Of a stretch of DNA of 52,957 nt, positions 7,606-16,966 are shown piece by piece; position 1 is the first letter of the stretch; each line of letters opens with the position of its first letter. Source of the stretch: Dolichospermum sp. ST_sed8 (GTDB taxonomy: Bacteria > Cyanobacteriota > Cyanobacteriia > Cyanobacteriales > Nostocaceae); contig JAKOGY010000007.1 of NCBI GenBank assembly GCA_028658405.1, positions 1 through 52,957 of the forward strand. Direction: 5' to 3'. A program made the translations under genes and the position numbers. Below the pieces are notes generated by a model, which saw nothing but the letters and a program-made list of their open reading frames with translations, was not told the origin of the DNA and made no database searches.

Positions 7606-9279
7606 CTACTTACTAAAGCTATAAATGTGCTGAGTCTGCAAGTTATTTTGTAAAGAAGAAGGTAATACACCATCAGAGAAAGTTTGCCTGTCTAACTGTA
7701 CCTGCAAATTACTCAGCGGATCGCTACCCGTTGCAATCAGAAATTCCATTTTCTGAACATAGGGTAAAGTTGCTATTTCATCTAAAATCTGGCAGACTGC
7801 TTGTAGGTAAGGATGACCCTTTTGTTGATACCAATTGGGTTCAGCAATATTAGCTTGGTCAAAACCTAGATGCACAGTTAAAGAGGGTTGATCAAATAAA
7901 GCGATGCCCAAGGGACGGGCTTCTTCCTGTAACAATAAATGCTGGTTTTTCGATAACTGCCGTAATTTTTCTAACCGTTCATAGCGTTCAGTCACGGATT
8001 CTAGTTCATCTTGCCAATGTATTGCTACTGTGACTAGATAAGTTTGTAACAGCATATGCCCCAATTTTTTGGCCTTAGTAGCGAGGTAATAGGAATTGAA
8101 ATCATTGGACTCAATTAACAGTGGTAAACGGTCTACAACGTCTAAGCCATAACCTTTAACACCAGCAATTTTCCGGGGATTATTGGTAATGAGACGAATT
8201 TTTTTGATGCCCAAATCCATGAGAATTTGCGCCCCCATGCCATAATCGCGTAAATCAGCCGGAAACCCTAACCGCTCATTTGCTTCCACTGTATCCAAGC
8301 CCATGTCTTGTAATGAGTAGGCTTTCAGTTTGTTAATTAAGCCTATACCCCGTCCTTCTTGTCGCAGGTAAACAACAACACCTTGACCGGCATTTTCAAT
8401 CATTTTCAATGCGGCTTGTAACTGCATCCGACAATCGCAGCGCAAAGAACCCAAGGCATCACCGGTTAAACATTCCGAGTGCATTCGCACCATCACAGCA
8501 TCGTCTTGGAAATTTGCCGGATCTCCCTTGACAATAGCAACGTGTTCTGTATTATCTAGGGTGTGGCGGTAGCCGTAAATATCAAATTGACCGAATTCGC
8601 TAGGTAGCTTAGTAACGATTTCTCGATATATTAAGCGATCATTTTGGAGACGATAACTGATTAAATCGGCAATGCTAATAATTTTTAAGTGATGATTTTT
8701 AGCATATTCCACTAATTGATGTAACCGCGCCATTGAACCATCAGGGTTTTGAATTTCGCAAATTACCCCGGCTGGATACAGTCCTGCTAGTCTGGATAAG
8801 TCAACTGCGGCTTCCGTATGTCCTGCCCGTTTGAGTACGCCTCCAGCCCTAGCCCGCAGGGGAAAAATATGACCCGGACGGCGTAATTCTTCTGGTTGTG
8901 TGGCTGGGTTAAGGGTGACTTGGATAGTGCGGGCGCGGTCTTCGGCGGAAATGCCGGTGCTAACGCCTAAATGGGGTCCAGCATCAATACTAACAGTGAA
9001 GGCGGTTTGGTTAGTATCTGTGAGTTTGCTGACCATTAATGGTAAGTCTAGTTCATCCAAGCGATCGCCTGTCATTGCCAAACAAATCAGCCCTCTGGCT
9101 TCCACAGCCATGAAGTTGATCATGTCAGGGGTGGCAAATTGAGCAGCACAAATTAAATCGCCTTCATTTTCTCGATTTTCGTCATCTACTACGACGATGA
9201 CACGACCAGCTTTGAGATCGGCCAAAGCGGCATCAATAGAATCAAATTTAAAGGTTTGGGTGGTCTTAGGCTGTGACAC
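7606..9279 (-). CDS. ribBA: Bifunctional DHBP synthase / GTP cyclohydrolase II
   Basis: It supplies both branches of riboflavin synthesis: 3,4-dihydroxy-2-butanone 4-phosphate from ribulose 5-phosphate, and the first GTP ring-opening step. The RibB domain (about 1-205) has DDENRENEGDL (33-42), RPGHIFPLRA and RAGHTEAAVDL. The RibA domain (about 210-405) has zinc cysteines Cys270, Cys281 and Cys283 (SECLTGDALGSLRCDC) and RQEGRGIGL. A further 150 or so residues at the C terminus are typical of cyanobacterial RibBA and of unknown role. The likely start is a GTG, giving MSQPKTT. Confidence 0.96.
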   Translation of the reverse strand: MSQPKTTQTFKFDSIDAALADLKAGRVIVVVDDENRENEGDLICAAQFATPDMINFMAVEARGLICLAMTGDRLDELDLPLMVSKLTDTNQTAFTVSIDAGPHLGVSTGISAEDRARTIQVTLNPATQPEELRRPGHIFPLRARAGGVLKRAGHTEAAVDLSRLAGLYPAGVICEIQNPDGSMARLHQLVEYAKNHHLKIISIADLISYRLQNDRLIYREIVTKLPSEFGQFDIYGYRHTLDNTEHVAIVKGDPANFQDDAVMVRMHSECLTGDALGSLRCDCRMQLQAALKMIENAGQGVVVYLRQEGRGIGLINKLKAYSLQDMGLDTVEANERLGFPADLRDYGMGAQILMDLGIKKIRLITNNPRKIAGVKGYGLDVVDRLPLLIESNDFNSYYLATKAKKLGHMLLQTYLVTVAIHWQDELESVTERYERLEKLRQLSKNQHLLLQEEARPLGIALFDQPSLTVHLGFDQANIAEPNWYQQKGHPYLQAVCQILDEIATLPYVQKMEFLIATGSDPLSNLQVQLDRQTFSDGVLPSSLQNNLQTQHIYSFSK

Positions 9280-9520
9280 AGAAAATTTCCAGCTATAAAC
9301 GTAAAGTTTTTTAACAATTTCTTATTTTAAATTGTAGCTTGTTTGTCGGAATTAGATATTGTATGAGATAACTAAACTTTTGCTTAACAATCAATTAGTT
9401 CATATATACTATAAGTAGTTTTTACTCTCTAAGCTGTGAATTAGTACAACCAAGAAACAATGCTACTAAATTAAGCACGCTTAGAAGATATTGATGAATG
9501 TGTATAATATTTGTTTTATG

Positions 9521-9550
9521 GCGATAGCGAAGCGCTCCGTAGGAATCGCC
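9521..9550. repeat. 30-bp palindromic repeat upstream of the ATPase/DUF4276 pair
   Basis: It starts GCGATAGCGAAGCG and ends GTAGGAATCGCC, nearly palindromic. Copies: 11751-11780 downstream of the same gene pair and 3088-3116 in the WD40 gene. It is preceded by TATAATAT, as is the 11751 copy. The rest of the spacer (9280-9649) shows only AT-rich DNA and the AGGA ribosome site before the ATG at 9650. Confidence 0.85.
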
Positions 9551-9649
9551 TTTTTACTACTTTAAGATCAAAAATAACTGTATAAACCAGTTGTAGCCGC
9601 CGCCGTTAATGATAAGATCAAATCAATATTTGATAATTAGGAAAATTAA

Positions 9650-10882
9650 ATGGAAGGTAAAAGATTTATTCATAAAATTAAATTAACAAACTTTCTTTCC
9701 TATGGAAGTGAGGGAGAAGAAATAGAATTGCAACCGTTAAATGTGTTAATTGGTGCTAACACATCTGGTAAATCTAATCTTATTGAAGCAATGGGAATTT
9801 TAAAAGCGACACCAACAGATTTATCAAAACCATTTCGTGAAGGTGGAGGTATTGATGAGTTTTTATGGAAAGGTACAAAAGAAATTAGTTCTACATCAAA
9901 AAGTATATATCCATTAGCAAAAATTGAGGCTATAGTAGATAACCCTGGCGTTAATCCATTATTATATGAATTAGTATTTTCTAATAATGGTTTAAGACTA
10001 GATTTGATAAATGAAGTAATAGATAATAAATATACATACCCTAGCGATGATATATCGGACATATATGATAACTTCTACTACCGTTATAACAGTGGAAAAC
10101 CAGTTTTAAGACGTTATCAAGGGAAATATGCTGATATAGTACCACACTATGAAATTAATCCAGATAATCTCGTAAAAGATCAGTCAATTTTATCGCAAAG
10201 AAGAGATCCAGAATTATATCCTGAATTATATTATCTGAGTACAGAATTTTATAAAATAGGTTTATATCGTGATTGGCAAATTGGGCGATATTCAGAACCC
10301 CGCAAATCTCAACCTACTGACTTACTTCCACATCCTTTAGAAGAGGATGGAAGTAATTTAGGTCTATTTTTAAATGATTTAAAATCTAAAATAGGTAGTA
10401 GAAAAATTATTGAAAAGCTAAAAAAATTCTATAAACCAGCGGAAGAATTAGATGTAAAAATATATGGTGGTACAGTACAGATAATCATTCGTGAAGAAGG
10501 TTTAATTAAACCAATTCCTGCAACTAGGTTATCTAATGGAACATTGCGATATTTGTTTTTAATGGCTTTACTTTTAGATCCTACTCCACCACCTTTAATT
10601 TGCATTGAAGAACCAGAAATAGGTTTACATCCAGATATTTTACCAACTATTGCTGAAATGTTAATTGAAGCATCTGGGAGAACTCAATTAATTGTTACTA
10701 CTCATTCTGATTCTTTGGTTTCTGCTTTGAGTCAATATCCTGAATCAGTAGTAGTTTGTGAAAGAGATGATACAGGAACTCATTTAAGGAGATTAGAACC
10801 TGATAAACTCAAAGATTGGTTAGAAAATTATACTTTAGGTGATTTATGGCGGATGGGTGAAATAGGGGGAAATAGATGGTAA
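9650..10882 (+). CDS. AAA family ATPase (SMC/OLD-like, AAA_21), first gene of a two-gene module
   Basis: A 410-residue ABC/SMC-type ATPase of the OLD/RecF-like group. The Walker A motif is GANTSGKS (residues 35-42), a signature-like segment is RLSNGTLRYL, Walker B is ICIEEPE (about 317-323) followed by IGLHP, and the switch His352 lies in VTTHSDSL. There is no TOPRIM domain in this protein, unlike classical OLD nucleases. The next gene overlaps its end by 7 bp and has TOPRIM-like motifs, so ATPase and nuclease functions may be split between two chains. The ATG is preceded by TTAGGAAAATTAA. Role in phage defence or DNA repair is inference. Confidence 0.85.
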   Translation: MEGKRFIHKIKLTNFLSYGSEGEEIELQPLNVLIGANTSGKSNLIEAMGILKATPTDLSKPFREGGGIDEFLWKGTKEISSTSKSIYPLAKIEAIVDNPGVNPLLYELVFSNNGLRLDLINEVIDNKYTYPSDDISDIYDNFYYRYNSGKPVLRRYQGKYADIVPHYEINPDNLVKDQSILSQRRDPELYPELYYLSTEFYKIGLYRDWQIGRYSEPRKSQPTDLLPHPLEEDGSNLGLFLNDLKSKIGSRKIIEKLKKFYKPAEELDVKIYGGTVQIIIREEGLIKPIPATRLSNGTLRYLFLMALLLDPTPPPLICIEEPEIGLHPDILPTIAEMLIEASGRTQLIVTTHSDSLVSALSQYPESVVVCERDDTGTHLRRLEPDKLKDWLENYTLGDLWRMGEIGGNRW

Positions 10883-11514
10883 AAAAGATTAGAATTTATA
10901 TAGAAGGTGGTGGAGATAGCATAGGTCAGAAAACTTCACTTCGACAAGGTTTTCGTCAGTTTTTTAAAGAAGAATTAGAAAAGGAAGCAACAATCAAAAT
11001 TAAATGGGATATCAATATCACTATGTGTGGTAAGAGGAGTGATGCTTTCCGTAATTTCAAAAATGCTTTAAAATCTTATCCTGATGCTTTTAATATATTG
11101 CTGGTTGATGCAGAAGCACCTGTGAAAAAAGATTCTCCTTGGGAACATTTAAAATTAAGGGATAATTGGGATAAACCAGCAGGAGTTGATGATGATAATT
11201 GCCATTTGATGGTACAAACAATGGAGGCTTGGTTTATTGCTGATATTGCAAATCTGAAAGAATTTTATGGACAAGGTTTTAAAGAAAATGGTATTCCCAA
11301 AACTGCTAATGTGGAAACTATTGCAAAAGATCATTTAGAACGTATTCTCAAAATTGCCAGTAGTAGAACTATCAAGGGTAAATATCACAAAATCAATCAC
11401 GCCTCTAAACTATTAGAATTGTTAGATGTAACTAAAGTTCGTCATGCTTCTCATTATTGCGATCGCCTTTTTACCACCATAACAGAAATAATTAATCCAC
11501 AAGATCAAAACTAG
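10876..11514 (+). CDS. DUF4276 family protein, TOPRIM-like partner of the ATPase
   Basis: The 212 residues match DUF4276, regularly encoded directly after AAA_21-type ATPases. The start IRIYIEGGGDS holds a conserved acidic residue, LLVDAEAP (about residues 73-80) resembles the DxD/DxE motif of TOPRIM nucleases, and MVQTMEAWFIAD follows. These positions suggest a metal-dependent nuclease fold, though nuclease action is not shown. Its ATG lies within the last codons of the ATPase gene (7-bp overlap) behind an AGGGGGA ribosome site, implying coupled synthesis. Confidence 0.8.
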   Translation: MVKKIRIYIEGGGDSIGQKTSLRQGFRQFFKEELEKEATIKIKWDINITMCGKRSDAFRNFKNALKSYPDAFNILLVDAEAPVKKDSPWEHLKLRDNWDKPAGVDDDNCHLMVQTMEAWFIADIANLKEFYGQGFKENGIPKTANVETIAKDHLERILKIASSRTIKGKYHKINHASKLLELLDVTKVRHASHYCDRLFTTITEIINPQDQN

Positions 11515-11948
11515 CTGTAAGTAGGTGAACAGAAAAATTTAAATGTATGTGCAGAAAAGTAAAATCGCCCAAAACTCTCTTCCTGTTCCCAGTTAAGAGT
11601 TCCCTGTTCCCTTGCCCCAACGACAATTTTTAACGCCAACCTACTTATATCAACCAACTATGAATAAAAGTAAATAAACTTGAAGCCATAGTGCCTAATC
11701 ACCTACACCCGTTCAAATTTATGTAGTATAATATATTTTACGTATTATTTGCGATAGCGAAGCGCGACCTAGGAATCGCCTTATTTATTTCTTTAAAGAT
11801 ATTTTTGATTATAGATACGCTATAAGATACTCTTTGCTATACAATGCAGCGAAAGTTCAATAAAAAATTAAGTCATTAGTAATTAGCAACTAGCTAGACT
11901 ACTGATGATTGATAATAGATAACTAAAAGTGGATAAGGATTTAATATC
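11515..11948. other. Repeat-bearing spacer upstream of argC
   Basis: It contains degenerate GTTCCC-type 7-base repeat units around 11580-11625, the palindromic repeat at 11751-11780, and AT-rich DNA before the AAGGAT ribosome site of argC. No gene was seen. Confidence 0.6.
11751..11780. repeat. 30-bp palindromic repeat downstream of the ATPase/DUF4276 pair
   Basis: A direct-orientation copy of the repeat at 9521-9550, differing only in the middle (GCGACCTAGG in place of GCTCCGTAGG). It is one base different from the copy inside the WD40 gene. Both copies here follow TATAATAT within about 20 bp, so the two flanks of the module share more than the palindrome itself. Confidence 0.85.
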
Positions 11949-13007
11949 ATGGGAAATTTAAGACGCGTACCAGTTGGAATTGTTGGCGCGTCAGGGTATG
12001 GTGGAGTGCAGCTAGTGCGACTGCTGATGGATCATCCTGAAGTAGAACTTGTTTATTTAGGTGGTGAAAGCAGCGCGGGTAAATCCTTTGCTGACCTTTA
12101 CCCACAGTTCGGTAATATAGTAAATTTGCCCATTGAAGCAGTACAACCGGATATTATTGCTAGTCGTTGTGAAGTGGTATTTCTGTCTTTACCCAATGGA
12201 CTGGCTTGCCAAATTGCTCCCCAACTTATAGAAAAAGGTTGTAAGGTACTGGATCTGAGTGCTGATTATCGCTTTGGTGATTTGAAAACTTATACAGATT
12301 GGTATGGTACAGAAAGAAGCGATCGCACCCTAGCAGCTACAGCAGTTTATGGTTTACCAGAATTGTACCGCGATCGCATTGCCGAATCAAATCTGATTGG
12401 CTGTCCCGGTTGCTATCCTACAGCCAGTTTATTGGCACTTTCCCCACTTTTAAAACAAGGTTTAATAGTTCCAGAAACAGCCATTATTGATGCCAAATCC
12501 GGCACATCTGGGGGCGGCAGACAAGCCAAAGTTAACCTGTTATTAGCCGAAGCTGATAACTCCCTGGGTGCTTATAACGTCGGTAGACACCGCCACACGC
12601 CAGAAATTGAGCAGATTTGTAGTGAATTGGCAGGTCATGACGTAAAAATCCAATTTACACCCCACCTCATCCCTATGGTGCGGGGAATTTTAGCCACTGT
12701 GTACGCCACCATGCGCGATCCCGGTTTAGTCCGTGATGACCTCATTACCATCTATAGTGCCTTTTATCGGAATTCTCCTTGGGTGAAAATCTGCAATAGT
12801 GGTACTTACCCTCAAACAAAATGGGCGTGTGGAAGTAACAATTGTTATATCGGCATCGAAGTTGACCCCCGCACAGGGCGCGTTATTGTCATGTCAGCCA
12901 TTGACAACCTGATTAAAGGTCAAGCCGGACAAGCAATTCAATGTATGAACCTGATGCTAGGCTGGGATGAAACCTTGGGATTACCTAAAGTTGGGTTTTA
13001 TCCTTAA
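11949..13007 (+). CDS. argC: N-acetyl-gamma-glutamyl-phosphate reductase
   Basis: The third step of arginine synthesis: NADPH-dependent reduction of N-acetylglutamyl phosphate to the semialdehyde. The 352 residues are full length. The nucleotide-binding loop is [13 protein letters not shown] (10-22), the catalytic Cys155 lies in GCPGCYPTA, and HRHTPEIEQ and HLIPMVRGI are conserved. The start is an ATG with AAGGAT upstream. It is a single gene convergent with eno. Confidence 0.97.
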   Translation: MGNLRRVPVGIVGASGYGGVQLVRLLMDHPEVELVYLGGESSAGKSFADLYPQFGNIVNLPIEAVQPDIIASRCEVVFLSLPNGLACQIAPQLIEKGCKVLDLSADYRFGDLKTYTDWYGTERSDRTLAATAVYGLPELYRDRIAESNLIGCPGCYPTASLLALSPLLKQGLIVPETAIIDAKSGTSGGGRQAKVNLLLAEADNSLGAYNVGRHRHTPEIEQICSELAGHDVKIQFTPHLIPMVRGILATVYATMRDPGLVRDDLITIYSAFYRNSPWVKICNSGTYPQTKWACGSNNCYIGIEVDPRTGRVIVMSAIDNLIKGQAGQAIQCMNLMLGWDETLGLPKVGFYP

Positions 13008-13010
13008 TTT

Positions 13011-14422
<1,412 letters not shown>

Positions 14423-14549
14423 TTACAGTTTACTAATAACCCAATCGTTAGTTTATGTGTTTCTGGGGGAAAATCGGCTGACATTAAAGAAGATTTCCAA
14501 TCGTCACGGGTGATAATGCTCGCTGAGTATGGAAGGAAACATGGAGTTT

Positions 14550-14667
14550 GTCTGAATCAGGATATCCAGGATTAAAGGATTAACAGGATTATTTATTGAT
14601 ACTTTATTTTGTCTGAATCAGGATGCTCAGGATTAAAGGATGTGCAGGATTATTTATTGATACTTTA
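14550..14667. repeat. Two tandem copies of a 61-bp repeat
   Basis: Copies start at 14550 and 14611 with period 61. Each begins GTCTGAATCAGGAT, contains CAGGATTAAAGGAT and ends ATTTATTGATACTTTA; a few bases differ. The TCTGAATCAGGAT...AGGATTAAAGGAT pattern is a widespread dispersed repeat. The surrounding spacer (14378-14689) shows no gene. Confidence 0.85.
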
Positions 14668-14689
14668 CTGATAATGACAGCAGTAATTA

Positions 14690-15043
14690 CTAATCATATT
14701 GAAATAACTCCGGGTATATGCGGTGGTAGGGAACACCAAAAAATAAATTACCTAATTTTGTGGGATGGGCATCCTGCCCGTCCTTGATGATTAGCGGGCA
14801 AGATGCCCGCACTACAAGAAATTGAAAATCAGTCAATTGGATTTTTTGCTGAATATAATCATCTATAGGTAAAGATAAATTCAGCCTACCTTTACTTTGC
14901 TTAATTGCCATCTCCCAAACACTGGCAAAACTTATATATTTGAGATTATTGGTATCTTCAATTAATTCTCTAGCAGTTATACTAATATTTTCATTGCCTG
15001 AGAAAAACCACAAAAGTGTATGAGTATCTAATAAAACTTGCAT
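14690..15043 (-). pseudogene. PIN-domain toxin (VapC type), C-terminal part lost to a repeat insertion
   Basis: The N-terminal part is a typical PIN RNase toxin: MQVLLDTHTLLWFF with Asp6, and SFASVWEMAIKQSKGRLNL with the second acidic residue. After about residue 77 (FQFLVVR) the frame runs through the repeat at 14760-14815 and ends in unrelated sequence. The usual LPLHHRDPFDRxLIAQ segment with further catalytic aspartates is missing. Intact relatives have about 125-130 residues. The gene follows the antitoxin by 2 bp, the normal order for this type II pair. Most likely inactive. Confidence 0.75.
14760..14815. repeat. 56-bp double-hairpin repeat inside the PIN toxin gene
   Basis: It contains the arms GATGGGCATCCTGCCCGTCC and TAGCGGGCAAGATGCCCGC, each self-complementary, separated by TTGATGAT. 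Boundaries are TGTGGGAT and ACTACAAG. GGGCATCTTGCCCGC is a common dispersed cyanobacterial repeat. It interrupts the toxin frame after the fourth conserved block. Confidence 0.8.
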
Positions 15044-15045
15044 GG

Positions 15046-15267
15046 TTAATCTTCAAATTCTTCTAAGGGGGCATCAAAATTATCAGCGATAGAAATGATA
15101 TCTTTATCTGTACCAAATAAAGGAGGACGTTTAGATTTAGATTTCAGTGCTGTTAATTTTAATAAAGGTTGCTGGTTTTCGGTAATAATAATTTCTTCTC
15201 CATTTAATGCCAAATGGAATAATTCTGATATTTGGTTAATTGCCTGTGTAATTTCTATAGAAGACAT
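15046..15267 (-). CDS. Phd/YefM-type antitoxin
   Basis: A 73-residue DNA-binding antitoxin: MSSIEITQAINQISELFHLA forms the N-terminal fold, NGEEIIITENQQPLLKLTAL the conserved Phd core, and an acidic tail (DAPLEEFED) would wrap the toxin. It lies 2 bp upstream of the PIN toxin gene and probably represses its own promoter. As the toxin is broken, this may be an orphan antitoxin. A RelE-type remnant diverges from its start. Confidence 0.85.
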   Translation of the reverse strand: MSSIEITQAINQISELFHLALNGEEIIITENQQPLLKLTALKSKSKRPPLFGTDKDIISIADNFDAPLEEFED

Positions 15268-15272
15268 AGTTA

Positions 15273-15458
15273 GTGATTTTCATGAAATTTTGTAATGATT
15301 ATAGCAGTAATTATTCTAATATAAAAGCCCTGAAAGGTGAATTCTCAGGTTATTATCGTTATCGTGTGGGTGACTATCGAGTTATTTATGAGATTGACGA
15401 TAATTCAAAGCTGGTAACTATTTTGTTGATTGCACATCTAAGTAGAGTTTATGAGTAG
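15273..15458 (+). pseudogene. RelE/ParE-type toxin remnant (C-terminal half)
   Basis: The frame encodes ALKGEFSGYYRYRVGDYRVIYEID and ends LLIAHLSRVYE, the conserved second half of RelE/ParE toxins. The first 40 or so residues expected (helices before the LKGE strand) are absent; the sequence before residue 19 has no family match. It abuts the divergent antitoxin gene by 5 bp, so its own promoter and N terminus were probably lost in a rearrangement. Confidence 0.7.
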
Positions 15459-15482
15459 GAAATTTCAGTGAATAAGAAAAGT

Positions 15483-15520
15483 GATCGCTCTTTTGAAGTG
15501 AATGTGGCTAAAGAGCGATC
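15483..15520. terminator. Hairpin with 11-bp stem between RelE remnant and egtC-like gene
   Basis: GATCGCTCTTT (15483-15493) pairs with AAAGAGCGATC (15510-15520) across a 16-base loop; the second arm overlaps a GCGATCGC HIP1 site. It lies past the ends of two convergent genes and could be a bidirectional terminator, but it has no strong T run. Confidence 0.4.
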
Positions 15521-15638
15521 GCTATTTGTTACATCTACGCTTGGCTTGGGTTAATGGTCGCTTTGATGACCTATTTTCTCCTGTTTTTTCCGCATCCCCC
15601 AAGCCTTAGATGCGCCCTATTGCTATTATTTGTTCTGA

Positions 15639-16397
15639 TTATATACCCATACTGAAAATCAATTTTTCTACTAAAGAATGCCAATCTCCTGAAAATAAAG
15701 GCTCAGAAGCTAAAATGACCGAATTAACCATATTGAGAGCGTTATTCGACCAGTAAAGAGAAGGAGCGGTTGCATTAATGGCAAAACGACAAGCAACTAA
15801 TTGTTGTCCATTACTAACAATAATATTAGCTAATACCTTAATTTTATATGGTTTAGCTAATTTTATTAAAGTATTTAAAGTGTTTTGTAAAGCGGATTCT
15901 AAATTACCGTCTACTAAGGCTAATTCATTGATAAATAAAGCAAAAATATGTTCTGAATCAGTTGTCCCCTCAATTTTTTGATAAATTTCATCAGTTATAT
16001 AATTACGAATTGGTTTATATAAAGTTTGGCGAAAATTTTCAATAAAACCATTATGGGTAAAAAGCAAATTTCCATGGCTAAAAGGTTGACAATTACTTAA
16101 ACTAGTTTCTTGCCCCGGTGTTGCACTACGAATATGGGAGAGAAAACATTTACTTTCAATATATCTAGCGAGATCAGGTAAGTTAGTATCGCTCCAAATC
16201 GGTAAAATATTTTTATAAATAAATGGTTTAGGATCTTTTTGCAAATCATACCAACCAATTCCCACGCCATCAGCATTAACAGACGTAGTAACAGTTTCTT
16301 TAGGTTTATAGCTTTGGATATATAAAGAATGTTCCGGCTGATAAATTAATTTTTCTGGTTGGATGGGAGAACCCATATAAGCTAATAATCGGCACAT
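15639..16397 (-). CDS. egtC: EgtC-type class II glutamine amidotransferase (Ntn hydrolase)
   Basis: In the mycobacterial ergothioneine pathway EgtC removes glutamate from the gamma-glutamyl-hercynyl-cysteine sulfoxide made by EgtB. The protein begins MCRLLAYMG; after Met removal Cys2 is the Ntn nucleophile. LSHIRSAT, CQPFSHGNLLFTHNG and GTTDSEH are class II amidotransferase motifs. Its 252 residues fit EgtC. It is the last gene of the seven-gene minus-strand run, 25 bp behind the DUF427 gene. An EgtB-type gene lies two genes upstream, but no egtD or egtE is in the window, so its substrate might not be the ergothioneine intermediate. Confidence 0.8.
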   Translation of the reverse strand: MCRLLAYMGSPIQPEKLIYQPEHSLYIQSYKPKETVTTSVNADGVGIGWYDLQKDPKPFIYKNILPIWSDTNLPDLARYIESKCFLSHIRSATPGQETSLSNCQPFSHGNLLFTHNGFIENFRQTLYKPIRNYITDEIYQKIEGTTDSEHIFALFINELALVDGNLESALQNTLNTLIKLAKPYKIKVLANIIVSNGQQLVACRFAINATAPSLYWSNNALNMVNSVILASEPLFSGDWHSLVEKLIFSMGI

Positions 16398-16422
16398 AAA
16401 TTTGATTCACAAATAAATAATT

Positions 16423-16917
16423 TTACCAACCTCTCGTACCAGATTCTCCTTTAAAAGGCCCAACAATATCACGGGTAATCCAACCAGCATAAAAATCTCC
16501 TGCTTGTGGTGTAATCTTTTCCCCATCAACATAACAACCATCCATTGGTTGAGGATAGAAACCCAGATGACCTTTTAATTGCTCATAATCTGGAAAAATT
16601 TCTTCATAGTACCAGGCAACATTTAATGCAGTGCGATCGCCTACAGTCAGGTTGTAATAACTAGCCCATCCTTTCCATTCACAATAGGTTTTGCGATCGC
16701 TTTTAGTCAAATATTCCGTCTTAATATCTTGGATAGGAAGATAATAATTCGGCGGATGGCTAGTTTCTAAGGCTCTTTTAGCACAATGGGTATCAGTGAT
16801 GATCTCGCCATTAAATATAATTTGGATATGTTTGGTAGTATCTTCAACTCTTGGAGGTCGAGGATAATCCCAGACAGATTCTTGTCCGGGTTGAGGGGGA
16901 ATAGGTTGGGGTCTCAT
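16423..16917 (-). CDS. DUF427 domain protein
   Basis: The 164 residues match DUF427: VWDYPRPPRVEDTTK at the start, HIQIIFNGEIITDT, the strand pair with DRKTYCEWKGWASYYNL and VAWYYEEIFPDYEQLKGHLGFYP. The fold is a small beta barrel of unknown biochemical role. It lies between the EgtB-type and EgtC-type genes (49 and 25 bp gaps), so it probably works in the same pathway. Confidence 0.87.
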   Translation of the reverse strand: MRPQPIPPQPGQESVWDYPRPPRVEDTTKHIQIIFNGEIITDTHCAKRALETSHPPNYYLPIQDIKTEYLTKSDRKTYCEWKGWASYYNLTVGDRTALNVAWYYEEIFPDYEQLKGHLGFYPQPMDGCYVDGEKITPQAGDFYAGWITRDIVGPFKGESGTRGW

Positions 16918-16966
16918 TAATTTGTGGAATTCTTATTTTCTAGAAATATATAACATTTTTGGGACT

